Shown piece after piece: positions 26,557 to 35,832 of a stretch of 59,476 bases of DNA. Origin of the DNA: Deltaproteobacteria bacterium. Lineage in GTDB: Bacteria; Desulfobacterota; Desulfobulbia; Desulfobulbales; Desulfobulbaceae. The notes beneath the pieces were generated by a model. The model saw only the letters and a program-made list of their open reading frames with translations, searched no databases and was not told the origin of the DNA. Where the stretch lies: NCBI GenBank assembly GCA_024280455.1, contig JAJRQC010000084.1:1-59476 (forward strand), read 5' to 3'. Made by a program: the position numbers and the translations under genes. Every line of letters begins with the position of its first letter. The stretch's first letter is position 1.

Positions 26557-28721
26557 CTATGAAATTTCGCCACCTGAACATAGCCCTGCTGGTCTTTCTT
26601 CTGACCACAACCTGCTGGCTGCAGACGGCGCTTGCCGAAACTGGGCACGAACTGCCTGCAGCGACAGCCGGCACGGGCGTGGATGTCGGTCATGGCACCG
26701 GGGTTGTCCAGTCTGATGAGCATACCGGAACAATCGGCGAGCTGGAGACGGAACACCAGGTTGCCTCCAGAACCGTTGCCCGGCCGACAACAGACACACA
26801 AATTCCCGGCTACCTGCTGCTGCTCCCCTTTCTGCCGCTGGCCTCGTTTTTCTTTACCTTTCTTTTTGGAAAACAGCTGGGCAGTCGTGCGCACTGGGTG
26901 CCGATACTCTCGATCCTAGTCTCCTTCATCTGTGCCCTCAAGGCCTTTTTCGCGGTCAAAGCCGGGTTTATTCTCAATCAGGACCTCTACACCTGGATCA
27001 GCTCCGGCGACCTGAGGGTTACGGTCGGCTTTCTAGTCGATCAATTGACCGTGGTCATGCTGATTGTGGTTACCAGTGTCAGCGCCCTTGTTCACATCTA
27101 CTCGGTGGGCTACATGAAGGGTGAGGCCGGCTACTACCGCTTCTTCTCCTACCTCAGCCTGTTCACCTTCTCCATGCTCATGCTGGTGCTGGGCAACAAC
27201 TTCATGCAGCTCTTTTTCGGTTGGGAGGCGGTGGGTCTTTCCTCCTATCTGTTGATCGGATTTTACTACGAAAAACAGTCCGCTGCCGATGCCGGAAAAA
27301 AGGCCTTTATCGTCAATCGAATTGGTGATTTCGGCTTTATTCTCGGCCTGTTTCTTATCTTTGTCAACTTCGGTTCCCTGCAATATTTTGATGTTTTTTC
27401 AAATGCCCGGGAGATTGTCGGCGGCTCATTTGCACTCTTCGGCATGAGCTTTGATCTGCCCACCGCCATCGCCCTGCTCCTGCTCTGCGGCGCCATCGGT
27501 AAATCAGCCCAGCTCCCGCTTCATGTCTGGCTGCCCGATGCCATGGAGGGCCCGACCCCGGTCAGTGCCCTGATCCATGCCGCCACCATGGTCACCGCCG
27601 GTATCTTTCTGGTTGCCCGTTGTAATCCGCTCTTTGAGCTCTCCACCTTTGCCCTGAACGTCATCACCATCCTCGGGGCGGTGACCTGCCTGTTTGCGGC
27701 CACCATTGCCCTGGTCCAGACCGATATCAAACGGGTTGTCGCCTATTCCACGGTCAGCCAGCTGGCCTACATGTTCATGGCCTGCGGGGTCGGAGCCTAC
27801 TCGGCCGGTATCTTCCACCTGTTCACCCACGCCTTTTTCAAGGCCCTGCTCTTTCTCGGCTGCGGTTCGGTCATTCTCGGGATGCATCACGAACAGGATG
27901 TCAAATACATGGGCGGCCTGAAGAAATACATGCCGATTACCTACTGGACCTTCCTGCTGGCCTCACTCTCCATCTCGGGAGTGCCCGGACTGGCCGGATT
28001 TTTCAGCAAGGATGAAATCCTGATGATGGCATTTAACTCGGAAATCGGGGCCGGAAAATTCGCCTGGTTTATCGGTACCCTGGTCGCCTTTATGACCGCC
28101 TTTTACTCCTTCCGGTTGTTCTTTCTCATCTTTCACGGTGAGTTCAGAGGAACAGAACACCAAAAGGAACATCTCAAGGAATCTCCAGCCGTGGTCACCA
28201 TCCCCCTGATCCTGCTGGCCATTGGCGCGGTCAGTGCCGGCTGGCTCGGTATACCGACCATTCTCGGCGGCAGTAACTCCTGGGCCCATTTCATGGAACC
28301 GGTGCTTGGTCACCCGCATGTGCTGCTCTCAAGCTACGCCGAATCGGTGTTGATGGGAGGCTCCATCCTGGCCGGCGGCTTAGGCATTCTGCTGGCCATG
28401 TACATGTACCTGACCAGACCTGAGTTACCAGCAGTGCTCTCCCAACGATTTTCCACAATCTACACCCTGCTGCTGAACAAATATTACATCGATGAACTCT
28501 ACATCAACGGCATCGTCAAACCGACCCTGAACTTCAGCCGCAGGGTTCTTTTGAAAATCGTTGACCTGGGGATCATAGAAAATATCGTCAACGGCGTCCC
28601 CAGGGGAATCGGGGCATTTTCACGACAAATCAGAAAGCTGCAGGATGGGCAGGTTTCCCATTACCTTGCCTGGATGGGTGGAAGCGCGCTGTTTATCTTT
28701 GTCTGGATGTTCACCAGATAG
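26553..28721 (+). CDS. nuoL: NADH-quinone oxidoreductase subunit L with N-terminal signal-peptide-like extension
   Basis: A 722-residue antiporter-like subunit. Residues from about 88 onward are a normal NuoL, with quinone-arm motifs [20 protein letters not shown] and [20 protein letters not shown] and a long C-terminal lateral helix region. Ahead of it is an unusual extension of about 85 residues. It begins with a signal-peptide-like segment ([20 protein letters not shown], then LQTALA before ETGHEL) and continues with a hydrophilic His/Thr/Gly-rich stretch before the usual first membrane helix ([20 protein letters not shown]). The 4-bp overlap with nuoK supports this start. I infer a periplasmic extension, cleaved or retained. 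Confidence 0.92.
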   Translation: MTMKFRHLNIALLVFLLTTTCWLQTALAETGHELPAATAGTGVDVGHGTGVVQSDEHTGTIGELETEHQVASRTVARPTTDTQIPGYLLLLPFLPLASFFFTFLFGKQLGSRAHWVPILSILVSFICALKAFFAVKAGFILNQDLYTWISSGDLRVTVGFLVDQLTVVMLIVVTSVSALVHIYSVGYMKGEAGYYRFFSYLSLFTFSMLMLVLGNNFMQLFFGWEAVGLSSYLLIGFYYEKQSAADAGKKAFIVNRIGDFGFILGLFLIFVNFGSLQYFDVFSNAREIVGGSFALFGMSFDLPTAIALLLLCGAIGKSAQLPLHVWLPDAMEGPTPVSALIHAATMVTAGIFLVARCNPLFELSTFALNVITILGAVTCLFAATIALVQTDIKRVVAYSTVSQLAYMFMACGVGAYSAGIFHLFTHAFFKALLFLGCGSVILGMHHEQDVKYMGGLKKYMPITYWTFLLASLSISGVPGLAGFFSKDEILMMAFNSEIGAGKFAWFIGTLVAFMTAFYSFRLFFLIFHGEFRGTEHQKEHLKESPAVVTIPLILLAIGAVSAGWLGIPTILGGSNSWAHFMEPVLGHPHVLLSSYAESVLMGGSILAGGLGILLAMYMYLTRPELPAVLSQRFSTIYTLLLNKYYIDELYINGIVKPTLNFSRRVLLKIVDLGIIENIVNGVPRGIGAFSRQIRKLQDGQVSHYLAWMGGSALFIFVWMFTR

Positions 28722-28769
28722 GGGTCTTGATAATGCCCATGAACCAATAAAAATCACGGTAAAAAAAGA

Positions 28770-30275
28770 ATGTCAGTCCCACTGCTCAGTACACTTATCT
28801 TCTTTCCGGTCATCGGCGCCCTGTCCCTGCTGCTGGTGGACGGAAAAGAGGTCCGGACCATCAGGGTCATGGCCCTGATTATCAGCCTGATTGAACTCCT
28901 GCTGGCGCTGCCGCTCTGGTTTCTGTTTGACAAGAGCACCTATCTCATGCAGTTTACCGAGCAGCACGCCTGGATACCAGCCCTCAATATCAACTATTCG
29001 CTGGGCATCGACGGGATCTCCATTTTGTTTATCCTGCTCTCCGCCCTGATCACCACCCTCTCCATCCTGGTCTCCTGGGAAAGCATCCGGACCAAGGTCA
29101 AAGAGTTTTTTATTGCCGTTCTTCTGCTTGAAGGGGCAATGATCGGGGTGTTCTGTGCCCTTGACTTCTTCCTCTTTTACATCTTCTGGGAAGCCATGCT
29201 GATCCCGATGTTCCTGATCATCGGGATCTGGGGCGGACCCAATCGGATCTATGCCACGGTCAAGTTTTTCCTCTATACCCTGATCGGAAGCCTGCTGATG
29301 TTGATCGGCATCATTACCCTCTACGCCCAGGGAGGGCATACCTTTGATATCCTCAAGCTGGCCGAACAGACCTTTCCGATCAAACTGCAGATGATGCTGT
29401 TCTGGGCCTTTTTCGCCGCCTTTGCGGTCAAGGTGCCTATGTGGCCGGTCCATACCTGGCTGCCCGATGCCCATACCGAGGCGCCCACGGCAGGCTCGGT
29501 TATTCTTGCCGGTATCCTGATCAAGATGGGCGCCTACGGGTTCCTGCGCTTTTCCATGCCCATCCTGCCCGATGCCACCCAGGCCATGATGATTCCGATG
29601 ATCGTGCTTTCCCTGATCGGCATTATCTACGGGGGGGTTATCTGCCTGGCCCAGACCGATCTCAAAAGGCTCATCGCCTACAGTTCGGTCAGTCACATGG
29701 GATTTGTCACCCTTGGTCTCTATGCCTTAAATCCCCAGAGTGTTGAAGGCGGTATCCTGCAGATGATCAACCACGGGGTAGTGACCGGGGCCCTGTTCCT
29801 CTGTATCGGCATGGTCTACGAGCGTACCCATACCAGAGTTATTGCCGATTACGGCGGACTGGCCACCACCATGCCGGTCTTCGCCTCGTTTTTCCTGCTC
29901 TTTACCCTGGCCTCGGTGGGGTTGCCCGGCACCAACGGCTTTATCGGTGAATTCCTCATCCTGCTCGGCAGCTTCATCACCCGGCCATGGATCGCTGTTT
30001 TTGCAGCCACCGGCCTGATCCTGGGGGCCTGGTACATGCTGTGGCTCTACCAGCGGTTGTTCTTCAATGCGGTCAACGACAAGGTGCTTAACCTGCCGGA
30101 GCTGAACCGACGGGAAATTATCACCCTGGTGCCCATGGTGCTCCTGATCTTCTGGATCGGATTGTATCCCAACGCCCTGCTCAGTTTTATGCACGAATCC
30201 GTCACTCATCTGCTCAACCAAGTGTACGGCACACCCGAGGCAATCAGTCAGGTCAGCACCTTGATAATGCGGTGA
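28770..30275 (+). CDS. nuoM: NADH-quinone oxidoreductase subunit M
   Basis: A 501-residue antiporter-like subunit of the membrane arm. Conserved proton-path residues are in FFLFYIFWEAMLIPMFLIIG (Glu on helix 5) and KVPMWPVHTWLPDAHTEAP (Lys on helix 7). The start at 28770 lies 48 bp after nuoL. Confidence 0.96.
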   Translation: MSVPLLSTLIFFPVIGALSLLLVDGKEVRTIRVMALIISLIELLLALPLWFLFDKSTYLMQFTEQHAWIPALNINYSLGIDGISILFILLSALITTLSILVSWESIRTKVKEFFIAVLLLEGAMIGVFCALDFFLFYIFWEAMLIPMFLIIGIWGGPNRIYATVKFFLYTLIGSLLMLIGIITLYAQGGHTFDILKLAEQTFPIKLQMMLFWAFFAAFAVKVPMWPVHTWLPDAHTEAPTAGSVILAGILIKMGAYGFLRFSMPILPDATQAMMIPMIVLSLIGIIYGGVICLAQTDLKRLIAYSSVSHMGFVTLGLYALNPQSVEGGILQMINHGVVTGALFLCIGMVYERTHTRVIADYGGLATTMPVFASFFLLFTLASVGLPGTNGFIGEFLILLGSFITRPWIAVFAATGLILGAWYMLWLYQRLFFNAVNDKVLNLPELNRREIITLVPMVLLIFWIGLYPNALLSFMHESVTHLLNQVYGTPEAISQVSTLIMR

Positions 30276-30367
30276 CAACAATGGTGGACAAACTGTTACT
30301 GAGCTTTAACGAAAAAAAAAGAATATCGTAGAGTCCGGCCCTCCGAGTGAAACAAGAGGCCATCCAT

Positions 30368-30393
30368 ATCGCCCACAGGGGTGGGCTCCTACA
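30368..30393 (-). repeat. REP-like palindrome
   Basis: On the minus strand it reads TGTAGGAGCCCACCCCTGTG followed by GGCGAT. The core is a GCCCAC/GTGGGC hairpin flanked by GTAGGAG at its 5' side. This is the layout of bacterial REP elements with a GTAG-type head, associated with RAYT transposases. It lies between nuoM and nuoN; one copy is seen in this window. Confidence 0.6.
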
Positions 30394-30427
30394 CAATGAT
30401 AGTCGAGAGAAAGCAAAAGGATAGATA

Positions 30428-31873
30428 ATGATGGATACAGCAATGATAAGCTGGACAGCCTTTGAACCGATTCTGCCGGAGATACTGCTGGTCTGCATTG
30501 CTCTTGCCGTAATCGGCCTGGACCTGTTTGCGGAAAAACAGCGGCAACTCCTGCCCTGGCTGACAGTGCTCGGCTGCGTCACGGTCCTGGGTATGGTTGC
30601 AGGGGTTCAGAATGGTAGTGCTTTTAACGGCATGTTTCTCACCGACTCCTACGCTTCTTTTTTTAAAATCATCTGCTTGCTCGGGGTCATTATGACCGCA
30701 TTGATGAGTGAACATTCTCGCCGGGTTGAAGGGGAAATGCAGGGGGAGTATTACGGCCTGATGCTCTTTTCCGCCGTCGGGATGTTGATCATGGCCTCGG
30801 CTGGTGACCTGATGATCCTGTACCTTGGCCTGGAACTCATGGCCCTGTCGGTCTACTGCCTGGTCGGTATGCATAAAAACGACCCGAGAACAAGTGAGGC
30901 GGCCATGAAATATTTTCTCATGGGCGGCTTTGCCTCGGCCATCCTGCTGTTTGGCATGTCACTGGTCTACGGGCTGACCGGGACCACAAACATTGCAAAA
31001 ATCGGTGCAATAACCGCATCCGGTGAGCTCTTACATAACCCGGCCCTGATGGCGGCGCTTGGACTTATGATTGTCGCCTTCTGCTTCAAGGTGGCTGTGG
31101 CCCCCTTTCACTTCTGGGTTCCGGATGTGTATGAAGGTGCACCGACACCAATCACCGCCTTCATGTCGGTGGGACCGAAGGCTGCAGGGTTTGCTGTGTT
31201 TGGCCGGGTGCTTATGTCGGGATTTCCACAGTTTAACGATCAATGGGGAACACTGCTGGCCGTCCTTGCCCTGTTGACCATGGCAATCGGCAATATAACC
31301 GCCCTGTCACAGCGCAGTATTAAACGGATGCTGGCCTATTCCGCCATTGCCCATGCCGGCTATGCCCTGCTCGGTATCCTTTCCGGGACTGCTGAGGGCT
31401 TATCGGCAACAATGAGCTATCTGTTGATCTATGGATTCATGAATATGGGCGCCTTTGCCGTGCTCATTCTCCTGTCCGCACCCGGGAACCGGCATGAATC
31501 CCTGGACGATTATAAGGGGCTTGCCAAGACCAATCCCGTGGCGGCAATCCTGATGCTCATCTTCATGTTTTCACTCACCGGGATTCCGCCGACGGCAGGG
31601 TTTATCGGTAAGTTCTACCTCTTGAAAGCGGCCCTTGCAGCCGGATACACGATGACGGTTATAGGTGCTGTCATCTTCAGTGCAATATCAGCCTATTTCT
31701 ACCTGCGGGTCGTGCGCTATATGTACATGAGCGAGCCGCAGGAGCAGCTTGATATCAGCTATTCTCCGGGTATTTCAGCCGTACTCGGTCTAGCATTGCT
31801 CGGGGTGATCGGACTTGGTCTACTCCCGGGCGCCATGATTGGCCGGGCGGCAAGCGTTCTGCTTGGCCAATAA
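30428..31873 (+). CDS. nuoN: NADH-quinone oxidoreductase subunit N
   Basis: A 481-residue antiporter-like subunit, last of the nuo cluster. Landmarks are MILYLGLELMALSVYCLVGM and FCFKVAVAPFHFWVPDVYEG. It is separated from nuoM by 152 bp containing a REP-like element. With L and M it forms three antiporter-type proton channels. The convergent cmk gene follows, with a strong hairpin between them. Confidence 0.96.
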   Translation: MMDTAMISWTAFEPILPEILLVCIALAVIGLDLFAEKQRQLLPWLTVLGCVTVLGMVAGVQNGSAFNGMFLTDSYASFFKIICLLGVIMTALMSEHSRRVEGEMQGEYYGLMLFSAVGMLIMASAGDLMILYLGLELMALSVYCLVGMHKNDPRTSEAAMKYFLMGGFASAILLFGMSLVYGLTGTTNIAKIGAITASGELLHNPALMAALGLMIVAFCFKVAVAPFHFWVPDVYEGAPTPITAFMSVGPKAAGFAVFGRVLMSGFPQFNDQWGTLLAVLALLTMAIGNITALSQRSIKRMLAYSAIAHAGYALLGILSGTAEGLSATMSYLLIYGFMNMGAFAVLILLSAPGNRHESLDDYKGLAKTNPVAAILMLIFMFSLTGIPPTAGFIGKFYLLKAALAAGYTMTVIGAVIFSAISAYFYLRVVRYMYMSEPQEQLDISYSPGISAVLGLALLGVIGLGLLPGAMIGRAASVLLGQ

Positions 31874-31923
31874 AGGCTTTTCAGCGGCCTGCCAATCTGC
31901 TGAAACGCCATCCTCCTTCGTAC

Positions 31924-31950
31924 GACGGCCGGCCATCGGGGCCGGCCGTC
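31924..31950. terminator. Strong hairpin between convergent nuoN and cmk
   Basis: A 10-bp perfect GC stem GACGGCCGGC / GCCGGCCGTC with a 7-nt loop lies in an 86-bp gap between convergent genes. There is no clear T tract, but position and stability suggest a bidirectional terminator. Confidence 0.65.
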
Positions 31951-31959
31951 ACTTTCAGG

Positions 31960-32640
31960 TCAGGATCCCTTGATAAACGAGAACATCCGTTCTATCACCT
32001 CTGCGGCTGACAGGCGGCTGGCATCTATCCGGACCGCATCATCAGCCGCCTTCAAGGGGGCAATGGTGCGCTCGCTGTCATCCCGGTCCCGTTTGATAAT
32101 CTGAGCCAGGATCTCCTGTTCATCCACCCGCTCACCCTTAAGCGTAAGTTGATTGATCCGCCGGCGGGCCCGCTCCTCCGGATCAGCATCCAGATAAAAC
32201 TTCCAGGCGGCTTGCGGAAAAACGACTGTCCCGGTGTCCCTGCCCTCAGCAACAATTTTCCCGGCCCGGCCCATTTTCTGTTGCATGACGGTCAGTTTTT
32301 GCCGGACAACCGGCAGGGCGGAAACTTTTGAGGCCAGCATTCCCATCTCGGGAGTACGAATAAAACCACTGATCTCCTGACCGCCAAGAAAAACCCGGAC
32401 ATCATCATCGGGACGTTTGGGCGGAAGAAGTTCAATGTGCAAATCCTGCAGAAAACGACCAACGGCCTGTTCATCTTCAACATCGACCCCGCCTTCCCTG
32501 CAGCCATAGGCCACGGCCCGGTACATGGCCCCGGTATCGAGATAGACAAATCCAAGCCTGTCGGCCAGCCCTCGGGATACTGTAGACTTCCCAACTCCGG
32601 ACGGGCCGTCAATGGTGACGATCTGTAACTTTTCAGACAT
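31960..32640 (-). CDS. cmk: Cytidylate kinase
   Basis: A 226-residue CMP/dCMP kinase. The P-loop is TIDGPSGVGKSTVSRGLADR, and GFVYLDTGAMYRAVAYG and the lid-region KIVAEGRDTGTVVFPQA are family hallmarks. It phosphorylates CMP to CDP in the cytoplasm. The ATG at 32640 gives the canonical start and overlaps the end of hisC by 8 bp, so the two are translationally coupled. Upstream in-frame extension is rejected because it reads into hisC. Confidence 0.95.
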   Translation of the reverse strand: MSEKLQIVTIDGPSGVGKSTVSRGLADRLGFVYLDTGAMYRAVAYGCREGGVDVEDEQAVGRFLQDLHIELLPPKRPDDDVRVFLGGQEISGFIRTPEMGMLASKVSALPVVRQKLTVMQQKMGRAGKIVAEGRDTGTVVFPQAAWKFYLDADPEERARRRINQLTLKGERVDEQEILAQIIKRDRDDSERTIAPLKAADDAVRIDASRLSAAEVIERMFSFIKGS

Positions 32641-33745
32641 AGCCCAGCCCATCCAGACAATCGGCAAGTGCGCCGATAAACCGGGTGTTTTCCGCCTCAG
32701 TTCCCACCGTAATGCGGATAAAATCAGGATAGCCATAGGCCTTCATGGAACGAACGATCACCCCTTTATGGAGCATGGCCTCATAGAGCTCGGTGGCGTC
32801 ACCACGTACATCGATCAGGAAGAAATTGGTGTGGGACGGGTAAGCCCTGCAGCCCAGCTTCTCCACCTGCTCACTGAGCCATTTTCGTCCGGCCCTGGTT
32901 CCGTTCAACGTCTTGTTGTAATGGGCAGTATCGGATAACGCGGCCAGCCCACCGACCTGAGCCGGTAGATTAATGTTAAAGGGTTGACGGACCCGGTGCA
33001 GCGTTTCGGCTATTTCCCGGTGCATCAGACCAAAGCCCACCCTGAGTCCGGCCAGGCCAAAGGCCTTGGAAAAGGTGCGCAGACCAACCACGGCCGGAAT
33101 GGACTCGGACTTGCGGATATAGGAGAGGATATCGATTCGCTCTTCCGGTTCGACAAAATCCACATAGGCCTCATCCAGAACCAGGATAACCGACTCCGGG
33201 AGGCTGTGGAGAAAATTTTCAAACCGTTGTCCGGAGAAAAACGTCCCGCAGGGGTTGTTCGGATTGTCGAGAAAAATAAGCCTGGTCCGATCATTGACCG
33301 CCTCAACGATTGCATCCAGATCATGCTCCATCTCCTTTAACGGCAGAACCGTATTTTTCCCGCCCCGGACCTGGACAAACTTCTGATACATGAGAAAGGA
33401 AGGATGGGAGGTAATGACCTCATCCCCGGTCCGGACAAAGGCCTTGATCAGAAACTCGATCACCTCGTTGGAACCGTTGCCAAGGACAATTTCATCCATT
33501 CCCGCCCCCAGCCAGCGGGCCAGGGCCTCGGTCAGGTAAAAACTCGAGCCGTCCGGGTAACGGTGCAGGCCGGACAGGGTTTCTTCAATTGCGGCAACGG
33601 CCTTGGGTGATGGCCCCCAGGCATTTTCGTTGGAGGCGAGTTTAATAGAGTTGGTGATACCATACTCACGCTCCAGTTCATCAAGGGGTTTACCGGGCGG
33701 ATAGGGAATAATTTCAGCTATATTATCAGGTATATTTAACTTCAT
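32633..33745 (-). CDS. hisC: Histidinol-phosphate aminotransferase
   Basis: A 370-residue fold-type I PLP aminotransferase. The PLP lysine is in LRTFSKAFGLAGLRVGFG, and NPNNPCGTFFSGQ and SNEVIEFLIKAF are typical of HisC. It converts imidazole-acetol phosphate and glutamate to histidinol phosphate in histidine synthesis, and related enzymes may also act on aromatic amino acids. It is coupled to cmk rather than to other his genes. Confidence 0.9.
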   Translation of the reverse strand: MKLNIPDNIAEIIPYPPGKPLDELEREYGITNSIKLASNENAWGPSPKAVAAIEETLSGLHRYPDGSSFYLTEALARWLGAGMDEIVLGNGSNEVIEFLIKAFVRTGDEVITSHPSFLMYQKFVQVRGGKNTVLPLKEMEHDLDAIVEAVNDRTRLIFLDNPNNPCGTFFSGQRFENFLHSLPESVILVLDEAYVDFVEPEERIDILSYIRKSESIPAVVGLRTFSKAFGLAGLRVGFGLMHREIAETLHRVRQPFNINLPAQVGGLAALSDTAHYNKTLNGTRAGRKWLSEQVEKLGCRAYPSHTNFFLIDVRGDATELYEAMLHKGVIVRSMKAYGYPDFIRITVGTEAENTRFIGALADCLDGLGYV

Positions 33746-33814
33746 AATCAGATGTCAGGTATCAGAAGTGGAATGGAGAAAACAAACAATACATCTAGTA
33801 TCCAGACGTATATA

Positions 33815-35269
33815 TTAATCCAGTCCCACTGGTTTTTTATCGACCACTCCGGCCCGCTGCTCCAGGTTCCAGGCGGCTTTAAGAAGAATTTCTTCGTTAA
33901 AGTGTGCGGCCTGCATCTGCATGCCTATAGGCAGACCGTCACTGGAAAATCCGCAGGGAACGGAGAGCCCGGGTATTCCGGCCAGGTTTGCAGAAATAGT
34001 CAGAATATCTGAAAGATACAGGGCCAGCGGATCATCAGCATTTTCCCCGATTTTCCAGGCCGGGGTCGGAGTAACCGGAGAGACCACCAGGTCACACTCG
34101 GTAAAGGCAGCACTAAAATCATCCTTGATCAGGGTCCGAACCTGGGATGCCTTTTTATAGTAGGCATCATAGTAGCCGGCCGACAGGGCATAGGTGCCGA
34201 TCAGGATACGCCGCTTGACCTCATCACCAAAGCCCTGGGAACGGGTCTGACGATACATATCGATCAGGGAATCCGACTCCATATCCCGATAACCGAACCG
34301 GACCCCGTCAAAACGGGCCAGGTTGGAGCTGGCCTCGGCCGGAGCAATCAGATAATAGACGGCAACGCAGTACTCTGTATGGGGCAGGGAAACATCGATG
34401 ATCTGCGCTCCTGCCTCACGCAGCATCTCAATACCGCCCCGTACGGCCTTCTCCACTTCAGGATCCATCCCCTCACCAAAATACTCCCTGGGTACACCGA
34501 TACGAACCCCCTGCAGACCATCGGTCAATGCCCCTGCAAAATCCGGGACTTCCCGCCTGATGGAGGTTGAATCACGACCGTCATGCCCGGCAATTACATT
34601 CATTATCAGGGCGCAGTCGGAAACGTCTTTGGTCAACGGCCCCACCTGATCAAGTGAGGAGGCAAAGGCCACCAGACCATATCTTGAAACCCGGCCATAG
34701 GTCGGCTTCAACCCGACAACGCCGCAGAGCGAGGCCGGTTGACGGATGGAGCCGCCGGTATCGGAACCCAGTGAGGCAAAACATAAATCCGCAGCAACAG
34801 CCGCAGCCGAACCACCGCTGGAACCACCGGTCACATAGCCCGCTTTCCATGGATTTTCCGGAACCTGAAAGGCGCAATTCTCATTGGTTGAGCCCATGGC
34901 AAATTCATCCATGGCCAGCTTGCCCAGGATAATGGCCCCGGCATCATGCAATTTTTCAATCACGGTTGCATCATAGGGTGGAATAAACCCTTCAAGGATC
35001 TTTGAACCGCAGGTGGTCGGCATATTTTGGGTGCAGAGCACGTCCTTTACCGCCACCGGAATACCGTGTAGAACTCCGGAACCCTTTTTTTTGTCGGCCT
35101 GTTCAGCTGCTGCAAGCGCCCCGTCCCGATCCAGGCTCAGGTAGGCTTTGATCCGACCATCAACCGCATCTATACGAGCAAGAGCAGATTCGACCAGAGC
35201 GGTGGAGGTGATCTCTCCGTTTGCCAGTTGTTTCCTTGCCCCGCCAATAGTTAAGCTATGCATATTCAT
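33815..35269 (-). CDS. gatA: Glutamyl-tRNA(Gln) amidotransferase subunit A
   Basis: A 484-residue amidase-signature enzyme. The Ser-cisSer-Lys triad is in GIPVAVKDVLCTQ (Lys), GSSGGSAAAVAADL and GSDTGGSIRQPASLCGVVGL. It releases ammonia from glutamine for amidation of Glu-tRNA(Gln) or Asp-tRNA(Asn) by GatB. It follows gatC by 6 bp on the minus strand; gatB is not in the window. Confidence 0.96.
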   Translation of the reverse strand: MNMHSLTIGGARKQLANGEITSTALVESALARIDAVDGRIKAYLSLDRDGALAAAEQADKKKGSGVLHGIPVAVKDVLCTQNMPTTCGSKILEGFIPPYDATVIEKLHDAGAIILGKLAMDEFAMGSTNENCAFQVPENPWKAGYVTGGSSGGSAAAVAADLCFASLGSDTGGSIRQPASLCGVVGLKPTYGRVSRYGLVAFASSLDQVGPLTKDVSDCALIMNVIAGHDGRDSTSIRREVPDFAGALTDGLQGVRIGVPREYFGEGMDPEVEKAVRGGIEMLREAGAQIIDVSLPHTEYCVAVYYLIAPAEASSNLARFDGVRFGYRDMESDSLIDMYRQTRSQGFGDEVKRRILIGTYALSAGYYDAYYKKASQVRTLIKDDFSAAFTECDLVVSPVTPTPAWKIGENADDPLALYLSDILTISANLAGIPGLSVPCGFSSDGLPIGMQMQAAHFNEEILLKAAWNLEQRAGVVDKKPVGLD

Positions 35270-35275
35270 CCTCCT

Positions 35276-35563
35276 CTACCCGATAACCTTGGGCACAATA
35301 AAGGTTGCATCGTTGTGCCGGGGTCCGGCGGCAAGCGCCTTTTCCCTGGGCAGGGAGTCACGCACCTCATCATCACGGAAGGCATTGACCACCTCCTGGG
35401 TATGGGTGGTCACCGCCACCCCGGTGGTGTCGAGCTCGTCGAGCTTGGCCACATACTGGAGAATGGAATCCAGCTGCCGGGTCACCTTCTCTACTTCATC
35501 CGTTGACATGTCAAGCCGAGCCAGCTGGGCTACACGTTCAACTTCTTTTTTGCTTATCTTCAT
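35276..35563 (-). CDS. gatC: Glutamyl-tRNA(Gln) amidotransferase subunit C
   Basis: A 95-residue protein with the GatC pattern KEVERVAQLARLDMSTDEVE, then LDSILQYVAKLDELDT and VPKVIG at the C-terminus. It wraps the GatA-GatB interface and stabilises the amidotransferase. It is directly upstream of gatA in a gatCA operon. Confidence 0.95.
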   Translation of the reverse strand: MKISKKEVERVAQLARLDMSTDEVEKVTRQLDSILQYVAKLDELDTTGVAVTTHTQEVVNAFRDDEVRDSLPREKALAAGPRHNDATFIVPKVIG

Positions 35564-35832
35564 CAGTCCGACAATACGTTATATGTTAAACCGTTATTCA
35601 GGCAGATAATACCACTTCCCTGTTCCCGCACCTGGAAACAAAAGTCTCACAGAGCCTGGTGTAAAGGGACCCTGAAGAAAATCTTTTATGAGACTATAGG
35701 GAGAATGTAAAAGGAGATGTCCGGGAATACAACAGAAAAAATGAATCGTTGATCAACTTAGGGGTTCTCTGCCCAATAAGTTCGCAGAATTGAGGTGTAA
35801 ATATGAATATGCAGTTCTTCCTGAACGACCCT

